Shown here: positions 8,544-15,383 of the stretch, piece after piece
How positions within the stretch are numbered: the first letter of the stretch is position 1
How the letters are laid out: the number at the start of each line of letters is the position of its first letter
DNA from: Prevotella sp.
Lineage (GTDB): Bacteria > Bacteroidota > Bacteroidia > Bacteroidales > Bacteroidaceae
NCBI GenBank assembly: GCA_017940545.1
Contig: JAGAYI010000006.1
Span: forward strand, 1-64,000
Reading direction: 5' to 3'
DNA: 64,000 bases
Notes under the pieces: generated by a model
Seen by the model: only the letters and a program-made list of their open reading frames with translations
What the model was told of the DNA's origin: nothing
The model's database searches: none
Made by a program: the position numbers and the translations under genes

Positions 8544-10675
8544 TTCAGGTAGTCTTCAAAATATTGTGTTATACGTTCATGAAGGTGTACCGAGGCGTGA
8601 CCGCGCATGTTGTGCGGCTCGCCGGGATAGACAAAGAAGTCAGGCTGTGTGCCTGCTTCAATGCAGGCAGCAAGGAAACTCAGACAGTGTTGCGGAACAA
8701 CGGTGTCGTCGTTGTAGCCTGTAATAATCTGCAGCTTACCTTTCAGGTTCTTGGCCTGCTGAATAAGCGATGTCTTCTCGTAGCCGTCGGCGTTGGTCTG
8801 TGGGGTGTCCATGTAACGTTCGCCATACATTACTTCGTACCATTTCCAGTCGATGACGGGGCCGCCAGCCACACCAACCTTGAAGACATCGGGGTGGTTG
8901 ACCATGAGCGAGATGGTCATAAAGCCTCCGAATGACCAACCGTGAACACCCATTCTTTCTGCGTCAACGTATGGCAGGGACTTCAGGAACCTGACGCCTT
9001 CCATCTGGTCCTGCATTTCTATTTGTCCTAACTGCCGGAAGGTTGCCTGCTCAAAGTCACGTCCACGGTATTGTGAGCCACGGTTGTCAAGAATAAAGAC
9101 TATGTAGCCTTTCTGCGCTATATAGGTTTCCCACGACCGGCTGTACCAGCGGAAGGATGCCTGAACGTTGTTGGCATGCGGTCCGCCATAGACGTAAATA
9201 ACTGTAGGATATTTTTTCGAGGCGTCGAAGTCTGACGGCTTTACCATGCGCCAATACAGGTCCGTGACACCGTCGGCCGCCTTGATGCTGCCGTTTTCGA
9301 AGATGGGAATCTGGAATCCCTGCTCTTTCCAAGGGTCGGTAGCGGCCAGGAGTGTTGTGTGCTGGGCAGTGGAGTGCTGCATGTCGATGAGGTCAATGAC
9401 GCGGGGAACGTCAGGCTCCGTATAATGGTCAACGAGCAGGCGTCCGGTAGCGGAGAGTTGTCCGTTGTGTACGCCCCGGCCATTGTCCAGAGGTGTTATT
9501 TTCCCGTTCTTGACGCTGACGGCAAAAAGGTTGTGGCACAGCGGATGATGCTTGTTGGCCTGAACGATGACCGACTTCTGCTGCGTGTTGAAACCCAGCA
9601 CATCCATCACGACATAATGTCCATTGGTCAGCTGGCGAATCAACTTTCCCTCTTTATTATATATGTATAGGTGGTTGTACCCGTCGCGTTGACTCTGCAC
9701 GAGAAACTTGTCTTCGTCCCAGGGCAGAAACTGTATGGGGTGCAGGGGTTCGACGTATTTGTCGCTGGTCTCGCGGTATAGCTCGGCCTTGCGCTCGCCC
9801 GTCGTGGCGTCATAGCTCACTAACCGGCAGTCGTTCTGGTCGCGGTTCAGTTCGAACATATAGACCGTCTTGGAGTCAGGGCTCCAGGCAATGTTGGTAA
9901 AGTAGCGGTCAGTAGGGTCACCTGCCTGTAGGTAAGTAATGGAGCCGTTCTCCACGTGGTAGATGCCGACAGTTACCTGATGGCTTGTTTCTCCGGCCAT
10001 GGGGTATTTGTCGGGCTCATATTCTGCCGTTCGGTGAAAAATGTCAACCTGAGGATAGTCCGTCACCATGCTCTGATCCATCCGGTAGAATGCCAGCTGC
10101 CGGCCGTCAGGACTCCAGAAGGTGCCTTTCTCTATTCCAAACTCATTGCGATGTACGCTTTGTCCATAGACCACTTCGCGGCTACCGTCAGTCGTCAGCT
10201 GGCGCTCAGCGTTTTCAGCCGTGCGCACGTAAAGCTGGTGGTCCTTGACGTATGCGACGCAGCGTGACTTGCTGTTCCAGTCAGCGTGGGTTTCTCCGGT
10301 GCTGGTCTGGCTCCACACAATTTGTTTGGTCTGAAAATTGTAGAGGATGCGTTGCCGACGGTTGTTCAGCAGCACCAACGGCTCGTCGGGGTAGGGGTAC
10401 TGGGCGGCGTATGCACTATGCCACTCACTGCCGATGTCCTGCAGACGGAAACTTACCGTCCTTTCCCCGTCTTGTCCGTATTTCCCGCCTTCTTCAGCAT
10501 CGAGATACATCAGCTCGTCTCCCCACCAGGTGAGATAGAGGTTCTTCGGCAACAGGTTATAGAAATTGTTGCCGCCATAGTTGAGGTCTTCAAGCGTGAA
10601 CAGCTTATCTTGGGCTTGCATGGGAAACGACGTTACAAGAGACATCAGTAAGACAGCCAACTTAATCTTCTTCAT
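8540..10675 (-). CDS. Dipeptidyl-peptidase IV-like S9 family peptidase
   Basis: Exported serine peptidase, 711 residues, with an N-terminal signal peptide ending FPMQAQ (about residue 22). An eight-bladed propeller fills the first ~450 residues and an alpha/beta hydrolase domain follows. The catalytic triad is visible: Ser in GWSFGGF (~581), Asp in GYNDDTVV (~656) and His in GEPHNMRG (~687). DPP-IV-like enzymes of Bacteroidota release Xaa-Pro or related dipeptides in the periplasm. The start is placed at the ATG at 10675 because it begins the signal peptide; an 80-codon upstream extension of the frame has no protein character and overlaps the neighbour's coding DNA. It overlaps the methyltransferase gene by 14 bases and serB by 4. 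Confidence 0.93.
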   Translation of the reverse strand: MKKIKLAVLLMSLVTSFPMQAQDKLFTLEDLNYGGNNFYNLLPKNLYLTWWGDELMYLDAEEGGKYGQDGERTVSFRLQDIGSEWHSAYAAQYPYPDEPLVLLNNRRQRILYNFQTKQIVWSQTSTGETHADWNSKSRCVAYVKDHQLYVRTAENAERQLTTDGSREVVYGQSVHRNEFGIEKGTFWSPDGRQLAFYRMDQSMVTDYPQVDIFHRTAEYEPDKYPMAGETSHQVTVGIYHVENGSITYLQAGDPTDRYFTNIAWSPDSKTVYMFELNRDQNDCRLVSYDATTGERKAELYRETSDKYVEPLHPIQFLPWDEDKFLVQSQRDGYNHLYIYNKEGKLIRQLTNGHYVVMDVLGFNTQQKSVIVQANKHHPLCHNLFAVSVKNGKITPLDNGRGVHNGQLSATGRLLVDHYTEPDVPRVIDLIDMQHSTAQHTTLLAATDPWKEQGFQIPIFENGSIKAADGVTDLYWRMVKPSDFDASKKYPTVIYVYGGPHANNVQASFRWYSRSWETYIAQKGYIVFILDNRGSQYRGRDFEQATFRQLGQIEMQDQMEGVRFLKSLPYVDAERMGVHGWSFGGFMTISLMVNHPDVFKVGVAGGPVIDWKWYEVMYGERYMDTPQTNADGYEKTSLIQQAKNLKGKLQIITGYNDDTVVPQHCLSFLAACIEAGTQPDFFVYPGEPHNMRGHASVHLHERITQYFEDYLK

Positions 10676-12134
10676 GATTGAATTTCCTGTTTTTACGGCC
10701 AAAGTCTTGACCACCTTTATTAAACTTCTTCTTGGAGTCTCTGAAATCCCTTGAATCCTTAAAGTCCTTGAATTCACGAGACTTTCTTCCGTCCTTGGAA
10801 TCGCGTGCCCCCTTGAAGTCTTTGGACGCTTTCCTTTCCAACGAGTGGAACTTGAATGAACGGATGTCAGCCTCCTCATTCTCTTCCTGCTCACTGAGTC
10901 GCTTCTTGAATTCACGTTCTTTCTTGAAGCGGTGCTTTTCTGCCATCTGTCGCTTCTCCTCTTCGGTCTTCACCACGCCGCCTTCAAAGCGGAAATCCTT
11001 GAGTTTGCCGTCGAACATCTGGTATTTGCGAAACTCACATTCCAAGGAACCGTTGAAGAGGGGAATCTTGATGCTCGGTTTCAGACCAATCTGGTCAAAA
11101 CACTCCTCTCGGTAGCTCAGCACCCAGGCGTCGTTGCCCTGAAACTGGTGCTTCAGACGCTCGCCAATCATCTTGTAGGTGCCCAGCAGGTCGGGCGTGG
11201 AAATGCGTTCACCGTAGGGCGGGTTAGTCACCATGATGGCTTTCTCCTTCGGCTGCTGGAAGTCTTTGAAGTCGGCTTCACTGATGGTAATGTCGTTACT
11301 CAAACCGGCAGCCCTTACGTTGAGGCGGGCGGTGTTGACGGCTTTGATATCGACATCGTATCCATAGATATGGTGCTTGAACTCGCGCTCTTCAGAGTCG
11401 TCATTATAGATGGTGTCAAAAAGCTCTGCGTCAAAGTCGGGCCACTTTTCGAAGGCAAATTCCTTCCGGAAGAGTCCCGGTGCCATGTTGCGGGCTATCA
11501 GGGCCGCCTCAATCAGCAAGGTGCCGCTGCCGCACATGGGGTCAATGAAGTCTGTGTCGCCTTGCCATCCCGTCATCAGAATCATACCAGCCGCCAGCAC
11601 TTCGTTCAGTGGAGCCTCCACTGATTCCTGACGGTAGCCTCTGCGGTGCAGGCTCTCGCCACTGGAGTCGAGGCTGAGCGTACACTGGTCTTCTGCCACA
11701 TGCATGTTCAGACGAATGTCAGGGTTGGCTACCGAGATGTTCGGGCGCTTGCCTGTCTGCTCACGAAACTGGTCCACGATGGCATCCTTGACTTTGTAGG
11801 ATACGAATTTGGAATGACGGAATTCCTCGCTGAACACGACCGAGTCAACGGCAAAAGTCTTATCGAGGCCGAGGTATTCGGTCCAGTCAATCTTTTTCAC
11901 TTCTTCATAGACATCATCGGCTGAACGTGCCTTGAAGTGCTTGATGGGTTTAAGAATGCGGATGGCAGTGTGTAGCTGGAAATTGGCGCGGTACATGAAT
12001 TCCTTGTCGCCTGTGAACGACACCATGCGTCGCCCAATTTGTACGTCGTTTGCCCCCAGTTGGGTTAACTCTTTTGCCAAAACAGGCTCTAAGCCCATGA
12101 ATGTTTTGGCGATCAGTTCAAAAGTCTGTTCCAT
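10662..12134 (-). CDS. THUMP-domain class I RNA methyltransferase (RlmL/YpsC type)
   Basis: Predicted SAM-dependent methyltransferase acting on 23S rRNA guanine-N2, as in the N-terminal half of E. coli RlmL. The order is: N-terminal ferredoxin-like/THUMP region (1-160), then a Rossmann methyltransferase domain with the SAM motif (DPMCGSGTLLIEAA, ~193-206) and the catalytic NPPYGER (~305). After ~395 the protein continues with about 95 highly charged residues rich in Lys, Asp, Arg and Phe, arranged as short imperfect repeats of KDFKDSRDFRDSKK type; this tail is not part of the enzyme fold and may bind RNA. The gene opens the minus-strand run and has its own promoter box at 12155-12162. Confidence 0.9.
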   Translation of the reverse strand: MEQTFELIAKTFMGLEPVLAKELTQLGANDVQIGRRMVSFTGDKEFMYRANFQLHTAIRILKPIKHFKARSADDVYEEVKKIDWTEYLGLDKTFAVDSVVFSEEFRHSKFVSYKVKDAIVDQFREQTGKRPNISVANPDIRLNMHVAEDQCTLSLDSSGESLHRRGYRQESVEAPLNEVLAAGMILMTGWQGDTDFIDPMCGSGTLLIEAALIARNMAPGLFRKEFAFEKWPDFDAELFDTIYNDDSEEREFKHHIYGYDVDIKAVNTARLNVRAAGLSNDITISEADFKDFQQPKEKAIMVTNPPYGERISTPDLLGTYKMIGERLKHQFQGNDAWVLSYREECFDQIGLKPSIKIPLFNGSLECEFRKYQMFDGKLKDFRFEGGVVKTEEEKRQMAEKHRFKKEREFKKRLSEQEENEEADIRSFKFHSLERKASKDFKGARDSKDGRKSREFKDFKDSRDFRDSKKKFNKGGQDFGRKNRKFNHEED

Positions 12135-12154
12135 TATCTTTTAGAAATATGGTG

Positions 12155-12162
12155 CAAAAGTA
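12155..12162 (-). promoter_or_regulatory. -7 box of the RNA methyltransferase promoter
   Basis: TActTTTG on the minus strand, 21 bases before the ATG at 12134. It lies in a 105-bp A/T-rich divergent region that also holds the plus-strand promoter at 12183-12214. No good -33 motif could be assigned. Confidence 0.5.
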
Positions 12163-12182
12163 CAAAATAAAATTCATTTATA

Positions 12183-12214
12183 TTTCATTATTGCAAAATA
12201 TTTACTTAATTTTG
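12183..12214 (+). promoter_or_regulatory. Promoter of the 67-residue membrane protein gene
   Basis: A -7 box TAatTTTG at 12207-12214 with a TTTC -33-like element at 12183-12186, 20 bases apart. It is divergent from the methyltransferase promoter. Confidence 0.5.
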
Positions 12215-12239
12215 CAACAAAACCGTTAACTGTTAGTCC

Positions 12240-12443
12240 GTGTCTATGTCAGATATGCCGTTGTTGGAGGGGGTACGCGTCGATATCCTCTTGTGGATGG
12301 TTGCTGTCGCCGTGATTGTCTTTGCCGTCGTTACGCTTTGGTTGCAGCGGCTCGAACAGCGGAGCCTACAACGGGAATTGCCACTCGGTTCCGAGATGGG
12401 GAAAGGCTCGTTTTTAGGGGTGGAAATGAAAGTAGCAGATTAA
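12240..12443 (+). CDS. Small single-pass membrane protein, unknown function
   Basis: A 67-residue (from GTG at 12240) or 65-residue (from ATG at 12246) protein. Residues ~15-35 form one strong membrane helix, followed by a short basic/polar tail. No family is recognised. It is supported by a promoter just upstream and by the fact that the next gene has its own promoter starting right after this stop, which leaves this stretch as a transcription unit of its own. It could be a small envelope protein or a chance frame. Confidence 0.5.
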   Translation: MSMSDMPLLEGVRVDILLWMVAVAVIVFAVVTLWLQRLEQRSLQRELPLGSEMGKGSFLGVEMKVAD

Positions 12444-12456
12444 AAAGTCCTAAAAG

Positions 12457-12489
12457 TTTCCGTTATTTGATTATTATAGAGTATCTTTG
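12457..12489 (+). promoter_or_regulatory. Promoter of the inositol-lipid operon
   Basis: TAtcTTTG at 12482-12489 with a TTTC element at 12457-12460, spacing 21. The predicted transcript begins about 25-30 bases before the GTG at 12521. This supports that GTG as the start of the ATP-grasp gene, since an earlier start would lie upstream of the promoter. Confidence 0.65.
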
Positions 12490-12520
12490 CACACAAATTG
12501 ATATACAAGAAACGGAAATA

Positions 12521-13345
12521 GTGTCTTTAATTCATATCATAGTCATCGGGCGTGCAGCACGTTTCTCACCCCATTCAGTAGAAAAAGATGCTGCCATACT
12601 GGCTGAAGTATGCCAGCAACTGAGAGGACAGAATAGACGAGTGGAATTCTTTGACGAGTCCCATTCGGATGTTTTGCCTGATGCTGATGTCTATGTTACT
12701 ATGGGGCGCGATGAAAGGGTGCTTGACCTGCTGTCAGAAAAGGAGCAGAGCGGGAAACTGGTTGTGAATGCCACGGCGGGAATCCGTCTTTGCTGTCACC
12801 GCAGTCGGTTAGAGAACCAGTTGTCAGCAGCCGGTATCCCGTTGCCCACGGCAGCGTGGGGCAACGGTGGCTTCTGGCTGAAACGTGGTGATGCACCGGT
12901 CCAAACGGTTGCTGATGTTGTTTTTGTGCCTGTCCGAGAGCAACTTGAGGCAGCACGTCAGCATTTTCATGACAGAGGCATCAGCGACGTTGTTGAAAGT
13001 CCTCATGTGGAGGGCGACCTTGTCAAGTTCTACGGCGTGGCGCAGAGTGGCTTCTTTGAAATTTTCTATCCAGGTGATGATGGTGATTATAAGCTGGGAC
13101 ATGAACACCGGAACGGTCGTCCCAGCCATTACCCCTTCAGTCGTCAGCAACTTCTTGAGATGGCAGAAAAGGCAGCAGCTACGTGTCGTCTGACCGTCTA
13201 TGGCGGTGATGCCATCGTTCGTCCTGACGGTTCTTTCTGCATCATTGACTTCAATGACTGGCCGAGCTTCGCCCGTTGTCGTGCAACGGCGGCGGAAGCC
13301 ATCGCCCGGCGTATTATTCAAATGGAGGAATGCCATGGGAACTGA
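12521..13345 (+). CDS. ATP-grasp domain protein, possibly inositol-phosphate kinase-like
   Basis: A 274-residue protein starting at GTG (VSLIHIIVIGRAARF); no ATG is available in frame near here, and the promoter lies just upstream. The C-terminal part has ATP-grasp marks: EGDLVKFYGV (~167) and YGGDAIVRPDGSFCIIDFND near 230-250, whose spaced Asp and the final D-x-N bind Mg-ATP. The last motif resembles the D-x-N-x-F-P motif of inositol 1,3,4-trisphosphate 5/6-kinases, but the similarity is short and eye-based. It is the first gene of the inositol locus, its stop overlapping the HAD gene by 11 bases. A role in modifying inositol phosphate or an inositol lipid head is inference; any ATP-dependent ligase or kinase activity is possible. 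Confidence 0.7.
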   Translation: MSLIHIIVIGRAARFSPHSVEKDAAILAEVCQQLRGQNRRVEFFDESHSDVLPDADVYVTMGRDERVLDLLSEKEQSGKLVVNATAGIRLCCHRSRLENQLSAAGIPLPTAAWGNGGFWLKRGDAPVQTVADVVFVPVREQLEAARQHFHDRGISDVVESPHVEGDLVKFYGVAQSGFFEIFYPGDDGDYKLGHEHRNGRPSHYPFSRQQLLEMAEKAAATCRLTVYGGDAIVRPDGSFCIIDFNDWPSFARCRATAAEAIARRIIQMEECHGN

Positions 13346-14030
13346 GTGGAACGTAAAGGGATATATCTTTGACTATGGCGGAACACTCGACACGGGTGGG
13401 CGCCATTGGGGACAGATGCTTTGGCACGCCTACCGGCAGACCGGCGTGCCCGTCACGGAACAGCGTTTCCGCGAGGCATACGTTGAGGTGGAGCGTTTCC
13501 TGGGGAAGAATCCTGTCATAGAGAGTAACTACACTTTCCGGCAAACACTGTCAGAAAAAATAAAGCGGCAACTGCAGGCAATAGATGCTTCCGGCGGGTT
13601 GCAGGCTTTCCATGCGCCGATTCTCGACAACCTCTATGCTGAGGCATGCCGTCATACACGGCAGAGTAGGGATGTGCTTGTCCAACTCAAGGAGCACTAC
13701 CGGCTGGTACTGGTCAGCAATTTTTACGGGAACCTTACTACGGTGTTACGCGAATTCCACCTTGACGGTCTTTTCAGCAAGGTCATAGAGTCTGCCGTGG
13801 TTGGTGTCCGCAAGCCCGACCCGCATATCTTTTTGCTGGGTGTGGAGGCTTTGGGCCTTGCGCCTGCCGAGGTGGCCGTTGTGGGCGACAGCATGGAGAA
13901 AGACCTGATACCTGCCAAGGCAGTAGGCTGCCAGACCGTATGGCTGAAGGGTGAGGGATGGACAGCGGGAAGTCCTGCAGAGAACAGAGCCGACCGTGTC
14001 ATTACCGATTTGAAAGAATTGTTAGCATAA
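13335..14030 (+). CDS. HAD-superfamily hydrolase
   Basis: A 231-residue HAD protein with a helical cap after motif I (subclass I layout). Motifs are: FDYGGTLD (nucleophile D13), LVSNFYGN (Ser), VGVRKPDP (Lys) and VVGDSMEKDL (Asp). The second Asp of the usual DxDxT is glycine (G15), so the normal acid/base of HAD phosphatases is missing. The start at the ATG at 13335 is set by a GGAGG about seven bases upstream; the open frame further upstream lies within the preceding gene. It overlaps the ATP-grasp gene by 11 bases and precedes the inositol-phosphate synthase gene by 18, so it may act on inositol phosphate or a lipid intermediate, which sequence alone cannot settle. Confidence 0.85.
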   Translation: MGTEWNVKGYIFDYGGTLDTGGRHWGQMLWHAYRQTGVPVTEQRFREAYVEVERFLGKNPVIESNYTFRQTLSEKIKRQLQAIDASGGLQAFHAPILDNLYAEACRHTRQSRDVLVQLKEHYRLVLVSNFYGNLTTVLREFHLDGLFSKVIESAVVGVRKPDPHIFLLGVEALGLAPAEVAVVGDSMEKDLIPAKAVGCQTVWLKGEGWTAGSPAENRADRVITDLKELLA

Positions 14031-14048
14031 AAAGAAAGACAAAAATAT

Positions 14049-15383
14049 ATGGAACAAACTAATGTAAAAACTGCAAAAGGAAAATTGGGCATTATGGTCG
14101 TCGGTTGTGGGGCTGTCGCTACGACATTTATCACCGGAGTGCTGATGGTGCGTAAAGGTCTGGCGAAGCCTATTGGCTCCATGACCCAATATGATAAAAT
14201 TCGTGTCGGCAGTGGGCAGCACAAACGCTATCTGCCCGTTCCAGATATCGTGCCGTTGGCAAAACTGGACGATATCGTGTTCGGCACGTGGGACATCTAT
14301 CCTCAAAATGCTTTTCAGGCAGCCATGTATGCTGAGGTGCTTCAGGAAAAGGACATCTTGCCAGTCAAGTCGGAACTGGAGCAGATTGTTCCCATGAAGG
14401 CTGCCTTCGACAAGAATTACGCCAAGCGTCTGGACGGTGATAACGTGAAGACCGTTGCTTCGGGCTGCGAGTCGGGCCGGATGCCCACCCGCTGGGAGAT
14501 GGTTGAAATGCTTCGTGACGACATCCGTCGTTTCAAGCGTGAGAAGGGCTGCGACCGCATCGTGGTGCTCTGGGCTGCCTCCACTGAGATTTATGTGCCC
14601 GTCAATGAGCAGATACACATGCACCTCTCAGACCTTGAGGCAGCCATGAAGGCCGACGACCGCGAGCATGTCGCTCCCTCCATGTGCTATGCCTTTGCTG
14701 CGTTGACAGAGGGGTGTCCCTTTATTATGGGTGCTCCTAACACCACCGTCGATATTCCTGCCATGTGGGAACTGGCCGAACAAACGCGTATGCCCATCGT
14801 GGGTAAGGATTTCAAGACAGGCCAGACGCTTGTCAAGTCGGGTTTTGCCCCCATCATTGGTGTCCGTCATTTAGGACTGAACGGGTGGTTCTCTACCAAC
14901 ATCTTGGGTAATCGTGACGGCTTGGTACTTGACGAACCGGCCAATTTCCGCACCAAGGAAGTATCGAAACTTTCCACCTTGGAGACCATCCTGAAGTCTG
15001 ACGACCAGCCCGACCTCTATCAAGACTATTTCCACAAGGTGCGTATTAACTATTATCCGCCGCGCAACGACAACAAGGAGGGTTGGGACAACATCGACAT
15101 CTTCGGTTGGCTCAATTACCCCATGCAGATAAAAATCAATTTCCTTTGTCGCGACTCCATCCTGGCGGCCCCGTTGTGTCTTGACCTCTGCCTGTTGTCT
15201 GACCTTGCTGCGCGTGCCGGTCGCCATGGCATACAACGTTTCCTGAGTTTCTTCCTCAAGAGCCCCATGCACGACTACGTGCAGGGTGAGGAACCCGTGA
15301 ATAACCTCTATCAGCAATACACCATGCTGAAGAACGCCATTCGCGAGATGGGCGGCTATGCGGCTGATGAGGAACTCGATTAA
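14049..15383 (+). CDS. ino1: Myo-inositol-1-phosphate synthase
   Basis: Converts glucose 6-phosphate to 1L-myo-inositol 1-phosphate by an NAD-dependent internal oxidation, aldol closure and reduction. The 444-residue length fits the family. An NAD-binding start (GIMVVGCGAVATT, ~14-26) is followed by the family marks NTTVDIPAMWELAE (~235) and KDFKTGQT with the downstream SGFAPIIGVRHLGLNGW that builds the active site. In Bacteroides thetaiotaomicron the homologue supplies inositol for phosphatidylinositol and phosphoinositol dihydroceramide. It sits within a predicted inositol-lipid operon; the next gene overlaps its end by 26 bases. Confidence 0.95.
   Translation: MEQTNVKTAKGKLGIMVVGCGAVATTFITGVLMVRKGLAKPIGSMTQYDKIRVGSGQHKRYLPVPDIVPLAKLDDIVFGTWDIYPQNAFQAAMYAEVLQEKDILPVKSELEQIVPMKAAFDKNYAKRLDGDNVKTVASGCESGRMPTRWEMVEMLRDDIRRFKREKGCDRIVVLWAASTEIYVPVNEQIHMHLSDLEAAMKADDREHVAPSMCYAFAALTEGCPFIMGAPNTTVDIPAMWELAEQTRMPIVGKDFKTGQTLVKSGFAPIIGVRHLGLNGWFSTNILGNRDGLVLDEPANFRTKEVSKLSTLETILKSDDQPDLYQDYFHKVRINYYPPRNDNKEGWDNIDIFGWLNYPMQIKINFLCRDSILAAPLCLDLCLLSDLAARAGRHGIQRFLSFFLKSPMHDYVQGEEPVNNLYQQYTMLKNAIREMGGYAADEELD

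Noticed and set aside
10676..10915. 80-codon upstream extension of the DPP-IV-like gene
   Set aside because: It overlaps the C-terminal coding part of the methyltransferase gene in another frame and would bury the signal peptide.
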